DNA of 21,543 nt from Intoshia linei (GCA_001642005.1 LWCA01000641.1:1-21543); one strand, 5' to 3'; positions 1 to 11,499 are shown, numbered from the stretch's first letter. Notes: generated by a model not told the origin, from the sequence alone. Numbers and translations: made by a program.

Positions 1-91
1 ATTTCCCAGGCCCCACCAAATTTCCAATGTCCCACCAAAAATTTCGTCATGCCCTACCAGTGGGGCCTGACCCCACGGTTAGGAAACACTG
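1..91. mobile_element. Right end of a hAT-type non-autonomous element (left end outside window)
   Basis: The segment ends at 91. On the reverse strand it starts CAGTGTTTCCTAACCGTGGG, the usual look of hAT inverted termini (CAG-G-TTC-CAACC). Inside are about three degenerate copies of a C-rich 'CCCACCAAA' unit (near 12, 30 and 52). It lies in an intron of the channel gene. The left end and target duplication cannot be checked because the window begins inside the element. Confidence 0.5.
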
Positions 92-124
92 ATCTACTTG
101 TACCATCAAATGATTACTGTTTAG

Positions 125-2203
<2,079 letters not shown>

Positions 2204-2936
2204 AAAATGGAGATTCCTAGTTCTATCAAAAAAAAATGTAATTTATATTCAAAATTATTATCGGTTTCACATCTAATGATTCATATAAGAATCATTCAAA
2301 AATTTTAAATACTTTCTAAAATCCAATCATTTTTACCAAAAATCAAAATTTACCAATATAAAAAATAAAATTCCAGTTTTACCAAACCCAAAAAGAAATG
2401 TCTAGTTTTACCTATCATTTAAGGAAAATTCCACTTTTAACAATTATGACATGCTATTCTAAAATACGCTCTTTTCATTTTGGGTATTGAATTAGATTGC
2501 TCTATGCAATCTTGACATTCCATTTAGTTTACAAAAATTTAATTTTTAAGACAAGTTTTTTGTATTACACAAAATGTTACGTTTACCCTTATTGAATTGA
2601 AAATGTCTATATTTTATGTATACTATGGGTTACTATGAATTTATATCAATATATAATTACGCAAGATTTATAAAATTGCATAAACTATTTTATAAAAGAT
2701 GAAAAATATTCCACCTTAAAAAATAGTAATTTGTCAAGTTTTCATAATTATATATTACTTATTATATTAAGTAAAAATGGAATTTTTCCTTAAGGGTTGG
2801 TTTATTTATGTCTAAACTAAATCCTCTAGTAATAACTTTGATGATAATTAATTTTTTTTATAAATTTTAAATGATTTTAAAAATAAAAAAATGAAAATAA
2901 AACGATCATATAAATCCGTTAAATGTTCAATTTAAG
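2204..2936. repeat. Non-coding stretch with degenerate GGTAAA/TTTACC repeats and an inverted repeat
   Basis: No coding exon is supported here. From about 2320 to 2412 the words TTTACCAA or TTTTACC recur roughly every 25-30 nt. An inverted pair is visible: TTTAAGGAAAATTCCA near 2418 and TGGAATTTTTCCTTAA near 2777. The same words recur in the intron repeat at 17405-17640, suggesting a dispersed family. Boundaries are approximate. Confidence 0.35.
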
Positions 2937-3100
2937 CTGTTACCGCAATTCCTGATAATATTGATATAATTTGGGACCAAAAAAGAGTTGATGAACACTT
3001 TTCATATGCAGAACAAGTAAAATTGGTAAATTTAAATTGGTTTGAAAATACAATGAAAACCGAATTGGAAAATGAAAATTTGTTTTATGTATCAAAATAA
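2937..3100 (+). CDS. Candidate additional or alternative last coding exon of the NALCN gene
   Basis: After an acceptor (TTTAAG at 2931-2936) an open frame of 53 codons runs to TAA at 3098-3100. It has coding-like composition (DIIWDQKRVDEHF, then KLVNLNWFENTM). It needs one base from the preceding exon (phase 1). The 2030 exon could only donate in phase 0, at AGC|GTATTA (2168), so a direct join would break the frame. Either a small exon is missed, or this is an alternative 3' end. One possible phase-1 donor is AAAA|GTCGGG near 1909 in the 1664 exon. It could also be an unrelated short gene. Confidence 0.45.
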
Positions 3101-3101
3101 A
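3096..3101 (+). other. AATAAA polyadenylation signal overlapping a stop codon
   Basis: The TAA stop of the 2937 exon (3098-3100) lies inside the hexamer AATAAA. It is followed by a T-rich stretch. This is consistent with the 3' end of the channel transcript, with almost no 3'UTR before the signal. Confidence 0.5.
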
Positions 3102-3957
3102 CGCATTTTTAATTTCTTTTTAAAAATATGTTTATATTAACGTGGTATTTAATTCTCATAGTGGTAATGCGTACCTCTGGGTGCACAAAAATATATATTA
3201 CATCATAAGTACATCGTAAGTTTTTTTTAAGTTTATATAGAATTACGCAAGTATTAAAAATAATTAATTAAATTCAATCCAAATCGAATTATAATTATAT
3301 TGAACGGTAAATTTGTGCAAAATCTAATTTTTGCTATTATAAATATTATTGGCGTCTAAATGTATTAATTTCCAGTTTATGTTAACAGGTAAATAATAAT
3401 TGGTCATTCTAACTTAATTGATAAACTGTATTGGGACCATAAAAGTTGAGAATCACCTGATTATAAATTTATTTGACAAATTTTATATACACTCACATCA
3501 AAGGAAGAAACAATTCCTAAATAAAAATTAACATTTTCAGGCACATTTTGAGTCATTTTAGATATAGTATCAATGTTGGTTTTAAAGTTTAGACTAAGAT
3601 TAAATATAATATAAACATAATGAAATAAAACTTTGTGAATTGCATTAAAAAATCATTTTTGACATTTTTGTTTTTGGAATAATTAGTTTCACTTCTGTAA
3701 CCATCATATAGCTTTGAACAATTAGAAAATCCTTCAAATCTATAAATCAATAAAATTAAACCAGTCCTGTATAAAGAGTTGGTCCACAATACAAAATGAT
3801 TAATTTTAAATTATCCAGTTTTTATGATACGGCTTTACCGTTGATTTTATATGATAATATTCTGTGGGTCCAAATTTTTTTTTAATTTAAAGGTGACGCA
3901 ATAAGTACATTTTTAATTAAAATGTAACTAAAACGAAAAAATGGGTGAAATATACTT
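3101..3957. other. Intergenic region between convergent NALCN and TSEN54; possible hAT remnant 3159-3459
   Basis: The right part ends at 3459 and reads on the reverse strand CAGGTGATTCTCAACTTTTA, hAT-like. A weak partner, TAGTGGTAATGCGTACCTC, begins at 3159, but the 8 bp flanks do not match. On the minus strand 3589-3789 is open for 66 codons (motif YRFEGFSNCSKLYDGY) with no family I recognise. It could be a missed exon or chance. Confidence 0.3.
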
Positions 3958-4647
3958 TTAAAAATACCGAGGTGGTAAAGTATCCATTGTTACGTTAAAA
4001 GCACGAGTTTGACGCAAAACAAAAGATCTACGTAAAAATCTCTCAAATCCAATAATTGTATAACTACAAATATGTCTGAGTATAAGACAAAAAGTTTCAT
4101 TAGTCGATAATGCCATTCCTTCATATAAAATAATAGCACTCCCCTAAATAAAATATCTATTATATCTCAATTAGAAATTTTATAAAAATATACCTTATCA
4201 ATCAAATAATAAGCTTCCTCTAATGAAAATGTGTAATTTCCATTAAAAATATAACCCATATATTTCCAAAATTTATCCTAAATGAGAATAACAACACTAT
4301 AAAATTTAGATATACATAATTTCCAAATATTATTTTAAAATATCCAGATGTGCAAAATTCCAGTCCAATGACATTATTTCTAAAATTGTAAACAATAAAA
4401 ATTAAAGAATAATCAATAATTACAAATTATAAACTCTATTTTTAGAAAAAATCAAATTTTGAATTTCATTGAATGCACTTAAATTTGAATTGTTATCATC
4501 AGTACATTTCAATTTATTTTTGTAATTGTCCAAATATTTGACAATTTTTTTGTTTACATTGGTGCATTTTTCTACTAAGGATTTAATTTCATTTTTATTT
4601 TTTACTATTTGATAAACGTATAATTTGTCTTTTTCCAGTGGTTTCAT
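3958..4647 (-). CDS. TSEN54: tRNA-splicing endonuclease subunit TSEN54 (short form), four exons
   Basis: TSEN54 is a structural subunit of the nuclear heterotetramer that cuts introns out of pre-tRNAs. Exons on the minus strand: 4647-4424, 4379-4316, 4277-4194, 4143-3958. Introns are 44, 38 and 50 nt, all GT-AG, and phases 2/0/0 join without a shift, giving 185 residues. Family landmarks in order: a Lys-rich head; AFNEIQNLIFSKNRV, matching the 'RVE' segment; DKFWKYMGY, matching the invariant GKFW..MG; SLEEAYYLID, matching the PEEALYLLE signature; then ILYEGMALSTNETFCLI and RRSFVLRQTRAF, matching the LS..EAY and GYVVRR segments. Only this N-terminal domain is present. The C-terminal FDVY...FRK and DISFYSF domain of full-length homologues (roughly 400-530 aa) is not found before the stop at 3958-3960 or convincingly downstream. 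The start at 4647 is the first ATG after a possible acceptor, so an upstream exon is possible. Confidence 0.8.
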
Positions 4648-4937
4648 CGGATTTATTGCTAGAATAAAATTAACGTTTTTTATCAGAATAAAAGTTGAGC
4701 AGGTAATTCATATTTACGTTACAAAATTTGTATAATTTCAATGTCTTTATATTTACTTGGTTTTAACTTTATTTTCTTTATACATATTGCACAAATTTTT
4801 AATTATTATTTCAAATACATTAAATTTTAAAAGTTAAAATAGTTATGAAAACTAATTTGTCCGACCTGGCTGAAATTTTCTGAAAATTGAACCGCAAAGA
4901 CAATACCAACGTATTAAAAAAACATTTCTCATCATGT

Positions 4938-5564
4938 ATGACCATTAGGGTGTCACATTTTTTTTAAATTTTTAGAATTTAATGGGCGGTTAGTAATCAA
5001 TATGTGTATTTTTAAAATAGAAGCATTATGTCGCAATTAAAAATATCTAATGATACTTATCCAAGTTGCGCTTATTATTTGAAATATCCTTTTGAAAATC
5101 GTATAGAAAAATTTAAATTTATTTTTTGCGAAAACAACGTTGTGGTAAGTTGTCATGGTTTATATTTTATGGTCTCAACACCCACGCTTAACTATGCAAT
5201 TCAATTTTTAAAATTTGGTTCTAGCTCGATTTTTGTGGTTTTTATCGACATTCAAATTTCGGATAGATTGAAAATTTTATAAACATTATTGCATAAATAA
5301 TAATTAAATGTATAGTTAAGCGTTGGGTGTTGATACCATCAAATATAAACAATGACAACTTATCACAATGTTGTTTTATCAAAAAATAAAGTTAACTTTA
5401 AATTTTCTATACTATTTTCAAAAGGATATTTAAAATGCTGAGCGCAACTCGAATCGGCATCTTTGCAACACCCCATTCTAGATTATTTTATGTATCATGA
5501 TAATACACCATTTCCGCAGTAACCGCCCTTAATTCTTTGATGGGTGTGACACGCTAGTGACCAT
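4938..5564. mobile_element. Fold-back hAT-type MITE with 8 bp target duplication
   Basis: The element is 4946-5556 (611 bp). Its ends are TAGGGTGTCACA (left) and, reverse-complemented, TAGCGTGTCACA (right), fitting the hAT YAGNG rule. The flanks are ATGACCAT (4938-4945) and GTGACCAT (5557-5564), an 8 bp duplication with one mismatch. Most of the element is palindromic. The left arm to about 5200 matches the reverse complement of about 5312-5556, for example GGGCGGTTA, AAATATCCTTTTGAAAAT and CGCTTAACTAT, around a loop of about 110 bp. An 84-codon open frame at 5028-5282 lies in the left arm and loop; I regard it as incidental because the other arm carries a stop. No transposase is present. Confidence 0.82.
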
Positions 5565-5636
5565 ATTTATCTATATGTCTATCCATTGTTGTTGTAAAAC
5601 AATAAACATTGTAATTTTTGATTACGGGTTGTTAGA

Positions 5637-5851
5637 TTAACCAGATCCGAATCTACCGTACACGATAATTTTCTTCGGATGGGGCTCTACAAAATTTTTT
5701 GTAAAATGGTGGCCTTATTTTTCAATATCAGCTGTCAATTTTAGGCGTATAGGAGAGGGGTATGATATTGAAATTATGAAGTATGTATAAAATATATAAA
5801 TGGAAAATTTTTTAAGGGATCTCGATCGTGGTAGGTTCGGTTCTAGATTAA
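5637..5851. mobile_element. Short inverted-repeat element flanked by TTAA (piggyBac-type MITE candidate)
   Basis: The body is 5641-5847, with TTAA on both sides (5637-5640 and 5848-5851). The left end CCAGATCCGAATCTACC matches the reverse-complemented right end at about 14 of 17 positions (one base offset: CTAGAACCGAACCTACC). TTAA duplications are the hallmark of piggyBac-like transposition. TTAA is common in AT-rich DNA, so the assignment rests mainly on the inverted termini. Confidence 0.5.
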
Positions 5852-5888
5852 TCCTTCGGTTTCATCGATTACACTTTGGAACTCGTTG

Positions 5889-6213
5889 CGTTAGACCAGG
5901 GGTGCACAACGTACGGCTGCATGCGTTCTGAGAGTGTTTATTTGAGACCGTGAGTAATCCATATGATCATAATGAATATATCATTTTACTTCAAATTGAA
6001 AAGTTTAAATCAGATTTTATTCAAGGACTATTCAATTTTATTTAATATTTGTATTTAAAAAGTCACATTTTTGACTTTGGCCACTTTCTCAAAATGGATT
6101 TAAACTTTATCAGTGTAAAAGTTAACTTTGTATATACTATTTGCCGTAGTATCAATTAGTAAAGTAGCTTTGCGGGTGAATTTGTAGAAAGGTTGTGCAC
6201 CCCTGCGTTAGAC
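5889..6213. mobile_element. hAT-type MITE with perfect 8 bp target duplication
   Basis: The body is 5897-6205 (309 bp). Both termini are CAGGGGTGCACAAC (14 bp perfect inverted repeat), and both flanks are CGTTAGAC (5889-5896 and 6206-6213), an exact 8 bp duplication as expected for hAT. There is no coding capacity. The intact duplication implies a relatively recent insertion. It ends about 190 bp before the ATP13A1 start, so it may form part of that promoter or leader. Confidence 0.9.
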
Positions 6214-6396
6214 AAACCATTTGACAAACAACTTTTGAGTCATGATTTTTGACTAGAAAAGTGGACAACTATCATGTAACCTTTTGATTGACATATTTAT
6301 TCCCTACTTCATATCTTTGTTTATAAAAACATTCTATGAAACATTGTTGCAATAATGAAATAAACTTTAAATTTGTTTGATTTATTAGATTTTGAC

Positions 6397-6402
6397 ATGT
6401 GA
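6397..6402 (+). promoter_or_regulatory. Minimal AUG-stop upstream reading frame before ATP13A1
   Basis: ATG is followed immediately by TGA (ATGTGA), 5 nt upstream of the main ATG at 6408. The upstream ATG has C at -3 (ttgacATGT), a weak context. The main start has A at -3 and G at +4 (aagATGG), a strong context. If transcribed, such a start-stop pair can hold an initiating ribosome. A possible acceptor TTTATTAG at 6381-6388 means the leader may itself be spliced. Confidence 0.5.
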
Positions 6403-6407
6403 TTAAG

Positions 6408-9400
6408 ATGGGTATAAAGGAAATTAAACTTTTAAAAACCAAAACTATATTCAAATCTTTGATATTTCAATTTTATCTTGTTTTGTACGCTTGTTTGTGT
6501 TATGCTGCAATTACTGGGTTGTGGATTGATATAATTGTGTATTGTCTTATAATTCTAACAATAGTGTCGAAATGCATACTGATATTAATGAGCTATTGGT
6601 TTGTGTGGATCAGAGTAAAGATAATGTACAAGAAATGCGACAGTATAAGTGAATGTGATTACCTGCATGTGATTCCCTTCGAAAATAAAGGAATTGAAGA
6701 AATTTTAAAATATATTGAAAAAGACGGGTCATTATACTTCATATACCAGAAAACGAAATATTATTATGATTCTGAAACACAAGAGTTCAATTTATTAAAA
6801 TTTCCAATCGATTGGAAAATTAGTAAATATCTGGACTGGGCTGGTCATTCCAATGAATCTTTGGAACAATATTCTGAAAAGTATGGTGATAATGGCTTAG
6901 AAATACAAATTCCAAAATTTTCAAAGTTATTTTTGGAAAGATGTACCAACCCATTCTTCATTTTTCAATTTATTTGTGTTTTTCTATGGATGCTTTACGA
7001 GTATTGGATGTACCCATTATTTACAGCATTAATGCTGGTGGTATTTGAGTCTATACTGGTAACTGAACAAATGAAAAATTTAAAGTTGATACATTCTATA
7101 GGAAACAAAGAATTTATTATCAAAGTTTACCGTTATCGAAAATGGATACAAATATCTACAAAAAAACTTGTTCCCGGTGATATTGTTTCCATATGTAATT
7201 CTACTACACTAGCCGCAGATATGATTTTGATTAAAGGAACTTGTATTATAGATGAATCTATGTTAACCGGGGAATCGGTTCCAGTCAACAAAGAGCCTTT
7301 ACAATTTTCTCACGAGGACGACGTTTTTGATATATCAAAATCGAAACTGCATTTTTTATATTCGGGGACACAAATAATTCAAGTTACAGGAAAAACCGAC
7401 ATCCCATGTAAATCAAATGAATTTAAAAAACAAACTGGATGTGTTGCAATTGTTGTTCGAACTTCATTTTATACAGAACAAGGATCTCTTATGAGAACTA
7501 TATTATACGGGTCTCAACGAATGACTGCTAATAACAAAGAAACTTTGTTTTTTATTTTGTTTTTACTGACCTTTGCGTTAGCGGCAGCTTTCTATCTTTT
7601 ATGGTACGGTTTGGAAGACGATTCAAAAAGTAAATATACTCTTCTATTGGAATGTGCAATCATTATTACCAACGTGGTGCCACCAGAATTGCCATTGCAA
7701 TTATCTTTAGCCGTTAATAGTTCTCTTGTTTCTTTAGTCAAACTAGGAATTTACTGCACGGAGCCTTTTAGAATACCGTATAGTGGAAAATTAGATATTT
7801 GTTGTTTTGATAAAACGGGTACATTGACCCATTTAAAACCACAGATTGCAGGTATAATTACTCACGATAGTGTTGTAGCAGGGTCCAGTATTCCAATATA
7901 CGATGCTAATAAATTATCTCACCTTGTAATAAAAATATTAGCTGCTTGTAATTCTGTAAGTGTCATCAACAAAAAAAAAATTGGTGACCCATTGGAAATT
8001 GAATTAATGAATTTTGTAAAATTTAATTTCGTGTCGGAATCATCTGTATCATCATCTCAATTTAAAGCTTTAGGGACCATCAAAATTTTAAAAAAATTTC
8101 ATTTTTATAGCGAATTGGGAAGAATGTCAACAATTGTTTCTTTTTCAATTGAAGGAATACAAAAGACTGTAGTTTTAACTAAAGGAGCACCCGAAATTAT
8201 TTACAATTATCTCAAACCGGATCAAATTCCCAAACAATACACGCACATTCACGAATTAGCTACTTATAGAGGTTCGAGAGTGTTAGCGTTGGCTTACAAA
8301 ATAATGGAGGGTAATATCTGTTCTTCTCGAATACATTCTTTGACGAGAGAATCTATTGAATCAAATTTAATATTTTCAGGTTTTGTAGAAATAAATAATG
8401 CTATTAAAAAAGAGACCATCAATAGTATATTTGAATTGAGGAAATTGATGAAAATTAGGTGTATTATGATAACTGGTGACAATATATACACTGCCAGTTA
8501 CGTTGCTAAAAAAATTGGTATGTTTGATAATTCAAAGATATTTCAAATTTGCAATGTTAAACATGATTATATCGTTTTACGAGAAATCGCGACAGACTCT
8601 AAAAAGGTTGAAATTGATTATAAAACGTTATTTGGATATTTACAGCAACAAAAAATTGAATTGGCTATTAGTGGTCCAGATTTTGGCAGGATTCAATTGG
8701 AAGATTTAAATCCACCTATTTATTTAAAATTAATGTCCAATGTGCGCGTGTTTTCGCGCACATGTCCTAAACAAAAGGAACAAATTTTGTATTTTTACAA
8801 AAAAAATGGGTTTATCACTTTAATGTGTGGAGATGGCACTAATGATGTAGGTGCTCTCAAACAGGCGCATGTTGGTGTAGCTTTATTGGATGGTGACGAA
8901 AAGGAAACAAAAGTAAAACCAAAATTCCGAAATTTAGTTGATGAAATGAATAATGATAATACTATTGTAAAATTGGGTGATGCTTCTATCGCTGCTCCAT
9001 TTACATCTAAAGTTCCAAATATTTCCACTGTCAGTAGTATTATTTTACAAGGGCGATCTACATTAACAATTACTTTACAAATGTTCAAAATACTGGCTGT
9101 TAACGCTCTTTTATTGGCATATTCTCAGAGCGTTTTATATTTAGATGGAATAAAATTTAGTGATACACAATCAACGTTTCAAGCCATGTTGCTCATTGGT
9201 TGTTTTCTATTCATTACCAGGGTAAAACCTTTAAAAAAGCCAGTTCCAACCGACCCTCCGCCATCAAAATTTTTTACATTTCCAACAGTTTCCATTATTT
9301 TTATTCAATCTTTACTTCATTTAATTAGTGTCGTATATATTAATAGGATTTGTAAAAGTTTGTCTCCCATGGAACCATTACCTGTAAATCTTGATTCTAC

Positions 9401-9813
9401 TGTTGACAGTCCTGTATCGAAAGAAGAAATTTTTGTTCCTTCTCTTATCAAATCTTGTACATACATTCTGTCTACAGCATTGCAAATTATCACATTTTCT
9501 GTCAATTATAAAGGATATCCATACAATCAATCCTTGTTTGAAAATAAACCCATGTTTTATAGCATTTTATTTTCGTCAAGTTTAACTGTCGCATTGCTGT
9601 TTAACGTTTATCCTGATTTGAACGAATACATGGAACTTGTTCATATCAATAATGATGTAATTTTTTAATATATTATCAATTGTTTGTTTAATTTTTTTTT
9701 AGGTCAAATTAGCCCTATTATTTACAATTTTAGCTAATGGTTTTATCGGTTATATATCTGATAGATTGGTTCAATACTTGTTTGTCAACAAAAATCCCAA
9801 AATGACTGTATAA
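6408..9813 (+). CDS. ATP13A1: P5A-type ATPase, ER transmembrane-helix dislocase (ATP13A1)
   Basis: ER-resident P-type ATPase that removes mis-inserted or mitochondrial-type helices from the ER membrane. Exons are 6408-9656 and 9703-9813, joined at GAT|GTAATT...TTTTAG|GTC, giving 1119 residues (homologues about 1200). Landmarks: N-terminal membrane segments (about 15-65); LFLERCTNPFFIFQ with EYW before the core helices; actuator TGES at 287-290; P5A signature VVPPELP with PPELP at 425-429; TEPFRIPYSGK; phosphorylation loop DKTGTLT starting at Asp468; KGAPE; TGDN at 689-692; hinge GDGTNDVGAL with its first Asp at 809; KLGDASIAAPFTSK; then the C-terminal helices including AYSQSVLYL. All catalytic residues are intact. 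The small 3' exon encodes the last helix and tail (GYISDRLVQY). The start at 6408 has a strong context, and the N-terminal helix is complete from it. PPELP separates it from P5B (ATP13A2-5) enzymes. Confidence 0.96.
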
Positions 9814-9814
9814 T

Positions 9815-9836
9815 AATAAATATTCATGACAATAAA
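9815..9836 (+). other. Two AATAAA polyadenylation signals for ATP13A1
   Basis: AATAAA lies at 9815-9820, two bases after the TAA stop, and again at 9831-9836. This implies a very short 3'UTR, the same compact arrangement seen at the end of the channel gene. Confidence 0.6.
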
Positions 9837-10525
9837 TTATTATACTTATTCATTAATAATACAATAATGAGGGGTTTGTCTACTATTTTTTCATTTATTG
9901 ATTGAAATTTCCGTTAACGTAGGAATTATTAACTTATTCATTTAAAGTCATCTAAAATGCTGAATTACAAAGTAAAAAATAAAATACATGAAATTTTTTA
10001 GACCCAAATTCATATGGAGCATTTGGACGACCCCTAATATAGACACTGTCTATCAGAAAATACTTAGTATAAGATTGTTTAAAATATAATGAATTTTAAG
10101 ATTTAACTTTAATTTTTGCGAAATCTATATTTCAGATCCACCGTTATGAAATTGTTTCTTAGTTCTAATCTAAAAAAATCGAAGTAAAACTTTTTGAAAC
10201 GTATGTTTAATCTTTTTTCAATTAAATATATATTTATATTCTTCATTTTTCTTATATTAACAGCAATTGATGTACAGATTATGCTGTTTGATTACACTAT
10301 CCGACAAATTTTTATTTTTTTATCTGTATCATAATCAACATTGATTAATGGGTAATAAATATATGCAATTATTTATCTGATTTTATAGATATTTCCAATA
10401 TTAACGTGATAAAACACTCACCGACGATTCATCTGAGTTTTCTTTGCAGTTGGTAAATGCATAACTAACACAAATCTGACATTAAATTGGTGTTTTTGAT
10501 TAAAATTAATACAATTCAAATGTAA
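9837..10525. other. AT-rich spacer, nothing recognised
   Basis: Both strands are full of stops. I see no splice-flanked open segment, inverted terminus or tandem repeat worth naming. Confidence 0.4.
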
Positions 10526-10985
10526 TACAACCCCGTCCATATATTTTGTGCACCTCAAAAAATCTTCCATTGTTATATAATTATTATATATTCAAATAAT
10601 GATTTATTAAATTTTATCAATTTTAGTCGTTTATATGTTTTAAGCACCTGTCTAATTAAATGTTAATAATTGGTATTTCCGCCATTTACTTACAATGAAT
10701 AATCTTGAAATAGACTCAAAGTTTTTTGACATAATCATTAGGTATTGTGTAAAATTCTTCCTTTATTATTCTCTACACTGTATTGTAATGACGTCAAATT
10801 TTGAGGACAGTATTGGCATACCGTTTTTTTCAATTCAAACATTTTCGATTATATTAAAATCTGGACTCTGTGACGGCCAATTTACTAGCATATTTAAATA
10901 CTGATTTTATATCCATTGGCACATAAATCTGATTTATGAAACGAAGCATCGTATCCTAACTTATATACACAATAATTCCTCGTTA
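10526..10985 (-). pseudogene. Tc1/mariner transposase C-terminal fragment with one terminus
   Basis: Read on the minus strand from about 10985 down, the decayed translation shows YDASFHKSDL (equivalent of the QQDNAP.HKS motif with the second catalytic Asp), then VNWPSQSPDFNIIENV (the invariant WPSQSPDLNPIENLW block with the catalytic Glu), then IPNDYVKKL, and the usual C-terminal NGGNTNY before TAA at 10663-10665. In-frame stops and frame jumps interrupt it. Downstream, on the plus strand, TA (10526-10527) followed by CAACCCCGTCCATATATTTT looks like the element's terminus. The 5' part and the opposite terminus were not found. Confidence 0.75.
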
Positions 10986-11060
10986 ACGGATTTTTTTATA
11001 GATAATATGCAATACGTTCAAATAATAATTTTTTTTATTATATTAATATAAATAATTGAT

Positions 11061-11489
11061 TGTCAGTATTTACATTGGAACGGCAGTAAAAAAAATTATT
11101 TTGTCAGTATTCAAAATTGAATGTTCTGTATAAAATGAAACTGACAAAAAATTTTATTTCATATTAGAATATTATCTGGTGTGAACACCATAGAATATTT
11201 CTAATGTTTTTGTAATATGGTATCTTAATATTTCAGTTTTAACTTAGGTCTGTAGTGAAGGATATATTATTTCAAAAACTAAATTTTTAATTTTTATACT
11301 GACACTCCAAAATAATCAAACTTACAATTGAATTTTTTTACTGACAAAATCTTATTTTATAAAATGTGTTTATTTATATATACTTTTTTGTTGAGTTACT
11401 TACAATTTTCGATGAATACTGATCAAGTTAATATATTTACTGACAAGAAAGCAATTAAAAACTGACAAATATGTAATTGAATAGTGACA
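11061..11489. repeat. Cluster of eight ACTGACA-type heptamers, first two inverted
   Basis: TGTCAGT occurs at 11061 and 11102. ACTGACA occurs at 11140, 11298, 11340, 11439 and 11461, and the variant AGTGACA at 11483, usually followed by AA. That is far above the chance rate for a heptamer in 430 bp. It lies directly beyond the FLYWCH relic at 11500-11995. It may be subterminal transposase-binding repeats of that element or a protein-binding array; I cannot decide. Confidence 0.5.
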
Positions 11490-11499
11490 AAATACTTTT

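Noticed and set aside
5028-5282. 84-codon plus-strand frame as a gene
   Set aside because: It sits inside the inverted-repeat element and spans arm and loop, and the matching arm carries a stop; no sign of coding selection.
4938-5564. CACTA (En/Spm) assignment of the fold-back element
   Set aside because: The right end can be read as CACTAG on the reverse strand, but the left end reads CATTAG and no 3 bp duplication fits; hAT ends with an octamer duplication explain both sides better.
6399-6407. Earlier GTG start for ATP13A1
   Set aside because: A eukaryotic start is expected to be ATG; the ATG at 6408 has a strong context and leaves the N-terminal helix intact.
8795-9088. 97-codon minus-strand frame and other small frames within 6408-9656
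   Set aside because: All are antisense or out-of-frame shadows of the intact P5A-ATPase.
10695-10904. 69-codon plus-strand frame starting MNNLEIDSKFF
   Set aside because: The opposite strand carries ordered Tc1 transposase motifs, so this frame is their antisense shadow.
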